Origin: Eutrophomonas brisbanensis
GTDB lineage: Bacteria > Pseudomonadota > Gammaproteobacteria > Burkholderiales > Eutrophovitaceae
Direction of reading: 5' to 3'
NCBI GenBank assembly: GCA_038141705.1
Contig: JAYQIQ010000004.1
Location: forward strand, 1,178,001-1,242,000
DNA: 64,000 bases
Positions within the stretch are counted from its first letter, which is position 1, and every line of letters starts with the position of its first letter. The position numbers were made by a program, and so were the translations under genes. The notes beneath the pieces were generated by a model. That model searched no databases. It had not been told where the DNA came from and worked only from the letters and a program-made list of their open reading frames with translations. Of the stretch, positions 7,836 to 16,343 are shown piece by piece.

Positions 7836-8759
7836 ATGAGTTTTAAATTAAAAAAGGTATTGATCTTCGGCGGTGGAACCATGGGGACCGACCTGTCAGT
7901 GCGTTTTGCCAAATCGGGTATCAGCGCCGTAGTTTTTGCGAGAGCGGGTAAAACTCACGATACGTTTTGGAGTAGGGCTTCTGTATCAGCTTCGGATTTA
8001 GAGGTTGATATTAACGATCTTGATATTCAACTCTGTGATGAACTCGACCAGATTCCTTGGGACGAACTGGAACTCGTGGTTGAGAATGTATCTGAGTCGC
8101 TTGCGATAAAACGAGAAGTATTTTCGGCGTTAGCTAAAAGAGTTCATAAAAATACGATTGTTACTAGTAACTCCTCAACGTTTTCAATTTCTAAGATAGC
8201 GCGGGATTTTCCACTTGCTAATAGATGTTTTGGGCTACATTTTTTTATGCCCGCACACTTGGTGCCACTTGTGGAGTTAGTGCTTGGCGCTCAGTCCGAA
8301 AAAGCTACGGCTTTGGAATTGCGAGTTGAGCTCGAGAAATTGGGGTTGACGACTGTGTTAGTGGAGAAAGATGTTCCCGGATTTCTGGCCAATCGGATTC
8401 AGGCCTCCATGATGCGGGAAGTGTGGAATGTGATCGAGAGCGGGATAGCATCCCCGGAGGATGTCGACAAAGCTGTGCGTTACGGTTTTGGATTCAGATT
8501 AATGGCTGCGGGACCTGTAATGCAAAAAGAAATTTCTGGATTAGATGTAACCTTTGAGGCAGGGAAAAGTGTTTTCCCTGACCTAAGTAACGCCAATGAG
8601 CCACCGAGTGTCCTCGCGAAAAAAATAGAAAATGGAAATTTTGGAATGAAAACTGGCCGTGGATTTTGGTCTTGGACACAAAGCGAAGCTCAGCATCGGC
8701 GAGCAGAATATATAAGAGTGCTTAAGGAGTCGTTAAAAATTTTGAAAAGTGTTGATTAA
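7836..8759 (+). CDS. 3-hydroxyacyl-CoA dehydrogenase family NAD-binding protein
   Basis: 307 residues. N-terminal Rossmann fold with VLIFGGGTMGTDLS (residues 8-21), then the His-Glu dyad H135 in GLHFFMPAH and E147 in VELV, 12 apart as in known hydroxyacyl-CoA dehydrogenases, and the C-terminal helical domain (FLANRIQASMMREV; GMKTGRGFWSW). The Asn usual after LHFF is Met, and FFMPAHLVPLVE resembles a subgroup that includes carnitine and other small-acid dehydrogenases, so the substrate may not be an acyl-CoA. No beta-oxidation partner is near. Its position after the TRAP operon could mean catabolism of an imported hydroxy-acid, but this is only inference. Confidence 0.8.
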   Translation: MSFKLKKVLIFGGGTMGTDLSVRFAKSGISAVVFARAGKTHDTFWSRASVSASDLEVDINDLDIQLCDELDQIPWDELELVVENVSESLAIKREVFSALAKRVHKNTIVTSNSSTFSISKIARDFPLANRCFGLHFFMPAHLVPLVELVLGAQSEKATALELRVELEKLGLTTVLVEKDVPGFLANRIQASMMREVWNVIESGIASPEDVDKAVRYGFGFRLMAAGPVMQKEISGLDVTFEAGKSVFPDLSNANEPPSVLAKKIENGNFGMKTGRGFWSWTQSEAQHRRAEYIRVLKESLKILKSVD

Positions 8760-8848
8760 TAACCCTACAACTCAAGCGTGTTCTTCAGGGTGCTAAAATT
8801 ACGACGATTCTAAACGCGCTGAGAAACAATCAGGTTCAATATATAACT

Positions 8849-9331
8849 ATGAGTGATTCAACCGACATACCAACCCTTAGAAAAATACTAAAGCAAGTGT
8901 CAACTATTGCGGTAGTCGGATTATCTGCCAACTGGTATCGACCCAGCTATTTTGCCGCTAAGTATATGCAAGAGCACGGCTACCGGATAATCCCGGTGAA
9001 TCCCGCGTATGAAAACCAAGAGATCTTGGGTGAACGTTGTTACGCCCGTCTCAGTGACATACCGGAAAAAATTGATCTCGTAGATTGTTTTAGGAAAAGT
9101 GAAACGATTGAGCCGCTCGCACAGGAGGCCATTGATATCGGCGCGAAAGTTCTATGGCTACAACTTGGAGTAGAGAATGAGAAGGCGGAGGTTCTGGCGA
9201 AAGAGGCCGGTCTGGAGGTCGTGAGAGACCGTTGCGTAAAAATTGAGCATGGTCGATTATTTGGCGGTTTAAACTGGGTCGGTGTTAATACAAAAGTGAT
9301 TTCCGCTAAAAAGCCTCAGTGGCTTCCATAA
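8849..9331 (+). CDS. CoA-binding domain protein (YccU-like)
   Basis: 160-residue single CoA_binding Rossmann domain: TIAVVGLSANWYRPSYFAAKYMQEHGYRIIPVNP is the nucleotide-binding region and GAKVLWLQLGVEN the second half; the tail has a DRCVKIEH motif with the conserved Cys of the family. Biochemical role is not established for these stand-alone proteins. It ends 19 bases before the MetY-type sulfhydrylase, a pairing seen in other Proteobacteria, so the two are probably one operon. Confidence 0.85.
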   Translation: MSDSTDIPTLRKILKQVSTIAVVGLSANWYRPSYFAAKYMQEHGYRIIPVNPAYENQEILGERCYARLSDIPEKIDLVDCFRKSETIEPLAQEAIDIGAKVLWLQLGVENEKAEVLAKEAGLEVVRDRCVKIEHGRLFGGLNWVGVNTKVISAKKPQWLP

Positions 9332-9350
9332 ACATAGAGTGAGTTAAAAA

Positions 9351-10640
9351 ATGGCTGATCGAGAGTATGGTTTAGGCACACTTTGTTTGCATGCGGGTCA
9401 AATACCGGATGCTGTTACTGGGAGTAGAGCAGCGCCGATTTATCAGACGACTTCTTATGTATTCGATTCCGCAGAACATGCGGCTAGCCTATTTAATCTG
9501 CAAACGTTCGGAAACGTTTACTCGAGGCTGTCAAATCCAACAGTCGCTGTTTTGGAAGAGCGAGTTGCAGCACTAGAGTTTGGTAGGGCGGCGTTGGCTA
9601 CAAGCTCAGGACAGGCTGCGCAGATGTGTGCATTGCTCACGCTTTTGAGGGATGGAGATGACTTAGTGTCTGCGAGCACTCTGTATGGTGGAACATATTC
9701 TCAGTTTGATGTCACATTTCGTCAGTTTGGGATTAACACGATTTTTGTAGATCCGGGAGATCCAGATAACTTTCGTAAAGCAATAACAAAAAAAACCAAA
9801 GCGATTTATGCGGAGACAATGGGAAACCCGCAGATAAATGTTTTGGATATTGAGGCTGTGGCACAAGTTGCCCATGACGCAGGAATTCCGTTGGTGATCG
9901 ATAACACGTTCGCATCCCCATATCTTTGTCAGCCAATCAAATTTGGTGCAGATATCGTCGTACAATCTGCAACGAAATTTATTGGTGGTCACGGCACTAC
10001 GATGGGGGGCGTCATCGTCGAGTCGGGTAAGTTTCCTTGGGATAATGGAAATTTTCCGATGATGGTAGAGCCTTCGAAAGGTTATCATGGGGTGCGCTTC
10101 TATGAGACCTTTGGAGACTTTGGCTTCACTATGAAGGCGCGCATGGAAACTTTACGAACGCTAGGGCCATCCCTGTCACCAATGAATGCGTGGTTGTTAC
10201 TGCAGGGGCTTGAGACACTCCATGTGCGGATGGATAGGCATGTTTCAAACGCCTTAGCGGTTGCCAATTTTCTGGAACAGCATGAACTCGTTTCTTGGGT
10301 AAATTTCCCTGGGCTAGAAAGTAGTCCATATTTTGATCTGGGCAGAAAATATCTCGCGAAAGGTTGTGGTTCGATCATGACGTTTGGAATTAAAGGTGGA
10401 TCAACTGCTGGAGAGAAATTTATCGAGTCCTTGGAGTTCTTCTCGCACCTTGCGAACGTTGGAGATGCAAAGACGCTTGTCATACATCCGGCGTCTACCA
10501 CGCATCGTCAGCTCTCTGAGGAAGATCAAGTTAAAGCGGGAGTTTCTGCAGATATGATTCGTTTGTCCGTTGGTATTGAGGATCTGGACGATATTCTTTG
10601 GGATATAGATCAAGCGCTTGCTAAATCGTCTATCGCTTAA
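9351..10640 (+). CDS. metY: O-acetylhomoserine sulfhydrylase (MetY family)
   Basis: 429 residues, the size of MetY (longer than MetZ/MetB because of an insertion around residues 220-260). PLP enzyme of the Cys/Met metabolism family: PLP lysine K209 in SATKFIGGHGTT, aspartate D184 in VIDNTFASP, and the YSRLSNPT phosphate-binding segment. It forms homocysteine from O-acetylhomoserine and sulfide. A second, SAM-regulated sulfhydrylase (metZ) lies at 40.7 kb. No SAM-responsive leader is visible here because the CoA-binding gene is only 19 bases upstream. Confidence 0.93.
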   Translation: MADREYGLGTLCLHAGQIPDAVTGSRAAPIYQTTSYVFDSAEHAASLFNLQTFGNVYSRLSNPTVAVLEERVAALEFGRAALATSSGQAAQMCALLTLLRDGDDLVSASTLYGGTYSQFDVTFRQFGINTIFVDPGDPDNFRKAITKKTKAIYAETMGNPQINVLDIEAVAQVAHDAGIPLVIDNTFASPYLCQPIKFGADIVVQSATKFIGGHGTTMGGVIVESGKFPWDNGNFPMMVEPSKGYHGVRFYETFGDFGFTMKARMETLRTLGPSLSPMNAWLLLQGLETLHVRMDRHVSNALAVANFLEQHELVSWVNFPGLESSPYFDLGRKYLAKGCGSIMTFGIKGGSTAGEKFIESLEFFSHLANVGDAKTLVIHPASTTHRQLSEEDQVKAGVSADMIRLSVGIEDLDDILWDIDQALAKSSIA

Positions 10641-10681
10641 TCGGTTAGCGCTATCTTTGTAGTTAATCCTTAGGAATTCTT

Positions 10682-11866
10682 TTGCAACTATTCCTTATTA
10701 CATTAGCAGTCACACTTGCTGTTCAAATTCAAGCTTCACTTGTTGTTTTTACTCCTCCCATTCTCGCACCAGTAGCGCAGTCAGACGTTGGGATGAGTGC
10801 AGCATCGGTTGGTCTTGTCACCGCATTGATTTACCTCTCATCGGTTCCGTCAGCATTGTTGTCTGGTTCCATTATTGCAAGATTGGGCGCGATTCGAGTT
10901 AGCCAGCTTTGCGTCCTATTTGCCGGAGTTGGCATGATTCTGATGGTCTCCGGTGACGCATGGCTTATCGCAATCGGAGCGCTCACCGTGGGCCTTGGTT
11001 ATGGTGCGGTAACGCCATCTTCATCTACCGTTCTCGCTGACCAGGCCCCGAGGAATCTGAGATCACTAATTTTTTCGGTTAAGCAATCTGGTGTCCCTAT
11101 CGGTGGAGCGATTGCGGGTGCTCTGGTCCCTTACTTAATGCAAGCATACAGTTGGAGATTTGCAGGAGCTGTTATTGGACTGATAGGTGTCGTGGTAATT
11201 ATTTCTGCGGAGTTGATTAGAAAAAAAGTTGACTCCGTATCGGATCGTCCTATTTCAAATGGGAAACAACTCAATCTCATCGATCCCTTGAGACTTGTTT
11301 TTTCCAATAGAAACTTGAGGGAATTGGCCGTTTCTTCATTTGCGTTTTCGGGAATGCAGATGAGCCTAGGTTCCTACTTGGTAGTTATGCTTACTGAGCG
11401 CGCATTATTATCGGTTTCGCTAGCGGGATCTGCGCTATCGCTCGCTATGATTGCAGGTATTTTTGGAAGACTATTCTGGGGAGTACTCGCCGATTATGGT
11501 TTTAGAGCGCGATCGGTGTTGGGTCTTTTGGGTTTGCTGATGTGTGGGTCAGCATTTTTTGTGGCATTTGTTGATGACTCCACCGCGATGGTGTTGATTT
11601 ATTGTTTCTCATTTGTCTTTGGGGCGTCCGCGGTTGGATGGAATGGTGTTTATCTTGCCGAGGTCGCGCGGATTGCGCCATCTGGACAAACTGGTTCAGC
11701 AACTGGAGCATCCCTCGCGATGACTTATTCGGGGGTTGTGTTACTGCCCACTGTTTTTTGGATTATTCACGAGGTCACGCAGAGTTATACGATGGGGTTC
11801 GTGACCTTGGGAGTGCTTGCTGGTTGGAGGGGATTGTTATTCATTCGGCAGGAGAAGTTCGATTAA
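10682..11866 (+). CDS. Major facilitator superfamily transporter (CynX/NarK-like)
   Basis: 394 residues with 12 hydrophobic segments in two halves. Starts at TTG 10682 with TAGGAA 6 bases upstream and no ATG nearby. The loop 2-3 motif is degenerate (SGSIIARLGAIRVSQ), loop 8-9 has GRLFWGVLADYGFRARSVLG, and VKQSGVPIGGAIAGAL marks helix 5. The family covers uptake of cyanate, nitrate and organic anions as well as efflux, so substrate cannot be inferred. It lies 41 bases after metY in the same direction and is convergent with the next gene. Confidence 0.85.
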   Translation: MQLFLITLAVTLAVQIQASLVVFTPPILAPVAQSDVGMSAASVGLVTALIYLSSVPSALLSGSIIARLGAIRVSQLCVLFAGVGMILMVSGDAWLIAIGALTVGLGYGAVTPSSSTVLADQAPRNLRSLIFSVKQSGVPIGGAIAGALVPYLMQAYSWRFAGAVIGLIGVVVIISAELIRKKVDSVSDRPISNGKQLNLIDPLRLVFSNRNLRELAVSSFAFSGMQMSLGSYLVVMLTERALLSVSLAGSALSLAMIAGIFGRLFWGVLADYGFRARSVLGLLGLLMCGSAFFVAFVDDSTAMVLIYCFSFVFGASAVGWNGVYLAEVARIAPSGQTGSATGASLAMTYSGVVLLPTVFWIIHEVTQSYTMGFVTLGVLAGWRGLLFIRQEKFD

Positions 11867-11889
11867 ACAGTAATCGTTTTGATCATAAT

Positions 11890-12765
11890 TTAAGTTTCTG
11901 TATTAAAGAAACTTTCGATGATCGTTGCAAATTTCTCTGGCGAGTCGTGATGCATCATATGTGTGCTTCCGCTTATTTTTGTCTCCGATAAGTTTTTAAA
12001 GCTACTTCGGTACTTTGCAATTGTCGTGATGTCATCTTTCATAAATTTTGTGAGCCAGTCGCTATCGCTGTGAACCCACAAGGTGGGGCAAGTGATTTCA
12101 CTCCAAAAGTTGAATGCTTCCTCGTGGCGGTAGAGGATTGGATTTATCATTTTGTGCTTTGGGTCTGCACGCAATTCATATTCGGAGTTCGATATTTTCT
12201 TTGCCCAGTGCTGGACTAGAAAATCCGCTCGTTCGTTACTTAGCCCTGGGGTATTAGTTTTGAGTCTTGCGGCAACTTCTTCTTCACTCCCGTAGGGGCG
12301 AAGCTTCGGAGGATCATTTCTCTGATCGATCCATTTCTTCATTCTACTGGGCGCTTGTTTCGCATCGGTTGGAGGCATTCCAAACCCCTCTGCGAGAATC
12401 AGTCGCTTCACTCTTTGCGGGAAAAGTCCAGTGTAGAGTCCAGCTATGTTACCTCCCATACTGTGTCCAACGATATGGACTGGTATGTCTTGCGTGAAAT
12501 GACTGACGATACGCTCTAAGTCACTGACATACTCTGGGAACCAGTATCCACTGTTTGCCCACTCGGTTAAGCCAAAACCTCTCCAGTCTGGCGCGATTAC
12601 AAACCAATTCTTTACAAGAGAATCAACCACAAATTGGAATGATGCCGACACATCCATCCACCCGTGAAGTAAGTAAATAGCTGGTGCCTGATTATCTCCC
12701 CAGGTTCGTACATGGTACTGAAGACTATTAATTGCTAGGAAATGACTAGAAGACTGCTTTTTCAT
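11890..12765 (-). CDS. Alpha/beta-fold hydrolase
   Basis: 291 residues on the minus strand. Classical alpha/beta hydrolase: oxyanion motif YLLHGWMD (residues 31-38), nucleophile S102 in GHSMGG, acid likely D242-D244 in HSDSDWL, and the catalytic His in GSTHMMHHDSP near the C-terminus. No signal peptide, so cytoplasmic. Substrate unknown (esters, lactones and C-C bonds are all possible). Convergent with the MFS gene and divergent from dnaE. Confidence 0.88.
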   Translation of the reverse strand: MKKQSSSHFLAINSLQYHVRTWGDNQAPAIYLLHGWMDVSASFQFVVDSLVKNWFVIAPDWRGFGLTEWANSGYWFPEYVSDLERIVSHFTQDIPVHIVGHSMGGNIAGLYTGLFPQRVKRLILAEGFGMPPTDAKQAPSRMKKWIDQRNDPPKLRPYGSEEEVAARLKTNTPGLSNERADFLVQHWAKKISNSEYELRADPKHKMINPILYRHEEAFNFWSEITCPTLWVHSDSDWLTKFMKDDITTIAKYRSSFKNLSETKISGSTHMMHHDSPEKFATIIESFFNTET

Positions 12766-12879
12766 ATTTGCACTAAGAGAGTAGGACAGTTCAAAAAGAT
12801 CGGGAGCTAAAAACTGCCGATGATTTTGTGGATAGTAATTTTTTAGGATCAGAGATCAAATGCGTCGTAAAATGGTTGT

Positions 12880-15800
12880 ATGAGCCTCCAGTATATTCAT
12901 TTACGCGTTCATAGTGAGTATTCGATTACTCAGGGCATGGTTCGAATCAAAGATGCCTGTAAGGCGGCTGCGGAAGATCAAATGCCAGCTCTCGCTTTGA
13001 CCGATATCTCTAATCTTTTTGGGGTCGTAAAGTTTTATAAATCTGCTAGGAAAGTTGGAGTCAAGCCAATTATCGGCTGTGATGCGTATATCCGAAGCAA
13101 GCAATTATCTAAGCCCTTTAGGAAACTTTTTCTTGTTCAAGATCAAGAGGGTTATCTAAGGTTAAGTCGATGGTTAACGCGCGCTTTCACCGAGGGCGAG
13201 TCTCGCGATGTGGCGACGATTGATGAGGACTGGATTTGTGAAGATGGCTCCGATGGCTTGATACTTCTCTCAGGGTGGGAGGCTGGAGATATCGGTAGTC
13301 TTCTGTCGGTTGGTAACGCGGATCTCGCAACGACTCGCGTTAAGTTTTGGAACAAACTCTTTCCGGGTCGGTATTACATCGAGATTCAGCGTCCGTCTGA
13401 CAGGACTACAGAAGAGCTCGAAAGTGGATTTTTACAAGTTGCATCGAGTCTTGAGATTCCAGTTGTAGCGACTCATCCGGTTGAATTCTTGAGGAAGAGT
13501 GAATACCTAGCTCATGAGGCACGAGTGTGTATTTCCGGTGGACATATACTTGCCGATCAGCGCCGTCCGCGGTTGTTTTCCGAAGAGCACTATTTTAAGA
13601 GTCAGCAAGAGATGTTAGATCGGTTCTCTGATGTCCCCGAGGCGATTGAAAATACTTTGGAAATAGCGAAGCGGTGTTCGTTAGAGTTTAAGTTGGGGGT
13701 GCCGCAACTTCCTCCTTTCCCAACGCCGGAGGGTATGTCGTTAGAGGAATATCTAACGCAAGAAGCAGAGCGCGGATTAGACAAGAAATTGGAGATGCTA
13801 TATCCCGAAGAGGGAGTGAGACTCGAGAATGCGAGCCGATATCGAGATCGATTAGAGTTTGAGATCGCTACGATTGTAGAGATGGGTTTCCCAGGATATT
13901 TCTTGATCGTCGCTGACTTCATAAACTGGGCAAAAAATAACGGCGTGCCAGTTGGTCCTGGGCGCGGCTCTGGGGCGGGATCATTGGTAGCTTACAGTCT
14001 TGGAATTACCGATCTCGACCCACTTCAATATAACCTTCTCTTCGAAAGATTTTTGAATCCTGAGCGTGTATCTATGCCGGACTTCGATATCGATTTCTGT
14101 CAAGACGGGCGCGATCGCGTGATTGACTATGTCCGTGGACGCTATGGGGCTGATTCGGTGTCACAAATAGCAACGTTTGGAACCATGGCGGCGAAGGCTG
14201 TTGTGCGTGATGTTGCCCGTGTGATGGAGTGGCCGTATGGAAGAGCTGATGAACTTGCCAAGTTGATACCATTCCAGCCAGGCCAGCTGATCACGCTAGA
14301 GTCGGCTAAAGAAATGGAACCACGATTGAAGGAGCGAGAGGAAAACGATGAGGAAACTAGAGAACTTTTAAAGTTAGCGGAACAGTTAGAAGGGCTTACC
14401 AGGAATGTCGGGATGCACGCTGGTGGAGTATTGATTGCGCCGAGTGCTTTAAGTGATTTTTGCCCACTGTATCGAGCTGAGGGATCAGACAGTATTATTT
14501 CCCACTTGGACAAAGATGATGTTGAGGAAATCGGACTCGTCAAGTTTGATTTTTTAGGCCTCACTACGCTAACGGTTTTGGATTGGACACTTCGGTTTAT
14601 TCGTCGATTAGATCCCGAATCAAAGTTGCAATTATCGGATCTTCCTCTCAATGACGCGAGTGCATATAAGATTTTTTCTTTGGGCAATACGGCTGCTGTT
14701 TTTCAATTTGAATCGAGGGGAATGCGGGACTTAATCCTCAGGGCAAAGCCAGATCGATTTGAAGATATTGTCGCGTTAGTGGCGCTATTTCGGCCAGGGC
14801 CTATGGATTTGATTCCAGACTTCGTGGAGAGAAAGCATGGCAGGCAGACGGTTAATTTCCCCGATGAGAGAGTCAGATCTATCCTAGAGGAAACCTATGG
14901 AATCATGGTTTACCAGGAGCAGGTTATGCAAATGGCACAAATTATTGGGGGCTACTCACTCGGTGGCGCTGATCTGCTTCGTCGAGCGATGGGGAAAAAG
15001 AAACCCGAGGAGATGGCGCAGCATCGACAAATCTTCAAAGATGGAGCGAAAGAGAATGGGCTTAACGAAGCAAAGGCAAATGAGATTTTCGATCTCATGG
15101 AGAAATTCGCTGGATATGGATTTAATAAATCGCATGCGGCAGCTTATGCGTTAATCGCATATCAAACTGCCTTCTTCAAGGCGCATCACCTCTCAGCTTT
15201 TATGGCGGCTAACATGTCAACCGTGATGGATGATACGGATCGGATCGCACACTTGCATGATGATTCAATCCGTAATCAACTTAAAGTATTGCCGCCGGAT
15301 ATCAATTCCTCAGAGTATCGTTTTGTTCCTCTAGATAAGACGCAAATTCTGTATGGGCTGGGCGCAGTTCGAGGCACTGGTGAAGCTGCAATTAACCATA
15401 TTATTTCCAAGCGAGAGAGTGGGGCGTTTATAAGTTTCTTTGATTTTTGTTGTAGGGTTGATCGCCACACCGTTAATAGGCGAGTTATTGAGGCGTTGGT
15501 GAAAGCTGGCGCCTTCGATAAACTTGATTCCAATCGAGCTCGGTTGCTCGCGTCAGTTGATACGGTGATGTCGGCTGCTGATCAAAAAGACAGAGATGCA
15601 ACTCAGGGCTCTCTTTTTTCAGATGACGTGGCGCCAGTCGCGGATGTCGCCATGATCGATGCGCGTGAGTGGAGTGAGTACGAGCGCTTGCAGCAAGAAA
15701 AAACTGCACTCGGGTTTTTCTACAGTGGACACCCTTTTAAGAGCTTCGAAAAAGAGTTATCTACGATCGTTTCGACGAGGTTGAATAAGATCGCAAAACC

Positions 15801-16335
15801 AAACCCAGAAGATGGGGTGCGCCAGATAATGCTCGCTGGAGTTGTTGACTCGTTTAGATTTCAAAAGACTCAGAACGGACGTATGCTAATCGTGACAATA
15901 TCCGATGGCTACGATTCGTTAGAGGTGGTTTTTTATGATGAAGTGATCAATCGTTATAGAGACTTTGTGATCGAAGACTCAATTGTCATCATCGAAGCGA
16001 AGATGCGTACTTTTAGAAGGCATGGAGAGAATGCCGATACAGCTTTTGTTACTCGAATTTCAGCTGATGCGGTCTATGATCTTGCTTCCATCCGAACCCG
16101 TTTTGCTAGATCGTTGAAAATAAATGTAGGCTCCGGGGCAAGTGCTGATAAATTAAAAGAGATTCTCTCGCCTTTCCGTAGCGATAGTACCCCAGTATGT
16201 GTAACTTATACGAGCCAGTCTGGTCAGGCGGAAATCGATCTTGGGCCCGACTGGAGAGTTACCCCAGACGAAAAGTTGATTCAGCAGCTGGGAGATTGGT
16301 TGAGCCCCGAGAATGTGTCGATGGTGTATAACTAG
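12880..16335 (+). CDS. dnaE: DNA polymerase III alpha subunit
   Basis: 1151 residues, full DnaE length. N-terminal PHP domain (HLRVHSEYS, residues 7-15), palm with catalytic D401 and D403 in PDFDIDFC (same numbering as E. coli) and a third Asp near 557 in LVKFDFLGL, fingers (GGYSLGGADLLRRAMGKKK), tandem HhH, and OB fold (MLAGVVDSFRFQKTQNGRML). Replicative polymerase. No QADMF-type perfect clamp motif was noted; TQGSLFSDD at ~907-915 fits the beta-clamp-binding region. The start ATG 12880 has only a weak ribosome site. The gene is convergent with metG with 8 bases between stops. Confidence 0.97.
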   Translation: MSLQYIHLRVHSEYSITQGMVRIKDACKAAAEDQMPALALTDISNLFGVVKFYKSARKVGVKPIIGCDAYIRSKQLSKPFRKLFLVQDQEGYLRLSRWLTRAFTEGESRDVATIDEDWICEDGSDGLILLSGWEAGDIGSLLSVGNADLATTRVKFWNKLFPGRYYIEIQRPSDRTTEELESGFLQVASSLEIPVVATHPVEFLRKSEYLAHEARVCISGGHILADQRRPRLFSEEHYFKSQQEMLDRFSDVPEAIENTLEIAKRCSLEFKLGVPQLPPFPTPEGMSLEEYLTQEAERGLDKKLEMLYPEEGVRLENASRYRDRLEFEIATIVEMGFPGYFLIVADFINWAKNNGVPVGPGRGSGAGSLVAYSLGITDLDPLQYNLLFERFLNPERVSMPDFDIDFCQDGRDRVIDYVRGRYGADSVSQIATFGTMAAKAVVRDVARVMEWPYGRADELAKLIPFQPGQLITLESAKEMEPRLKEREENDEETRELLKLAEQLEGLTRNVGMHAGGVLIAPSALSDFCPLYRAEGSDSIISHLDKDDVEEIGLVKFDFLGLTTLTVLDWTLRFIRRLDPESKLQLSDLPLNDASAYKIFSLGNTAAVFQFESRGMRDLILRAKPDRFEDIVALVALFRPGPMDLIPDFVERKHGRQTVNFPDERVRSILEETYGIMVYQEQVMQMAQIIGGYSLGGADLLRRAMGKKKPEEMAQHRQIFKDGAKENGLNEAKANEIFDLMEKFAGYGFNKSHAAAYALIAYQTAFFKAHHLSAFMAANMSTVMDDTDRIAHLHDDSIRNQLKVLPPDINSSEYRFVPLDKTQILYGLGAVRGTGEAAINHIISKRESGAFISFFDFCCRVDRHTVNRRVIEALVKAGAFDKLDSNRARLLASVDTVMSAADQKDRDATQGSLFSDDVAPVADVAMIDAREWSEYERLQQEKTALGFFYSGHPFKSFEKELSTIVSTRLNKIAKPNPEDGVRQIMLAGVVDSFRFQKTQNGRMLIVTISDGYDSLEVVFYDEVINRYRDFVIEDSIVIIEAKMRTFRRHGENADTAFVTRISADAVYDLASIRTRFARSLKINVGSGASADKLKEILSPFRSDSTPVCVTYTSQSGQAEIDLGPDWRVTPDEKLIQQLGDWLSPENVSMVYN

Positions 16336-16343
16336 TTTTTAGA

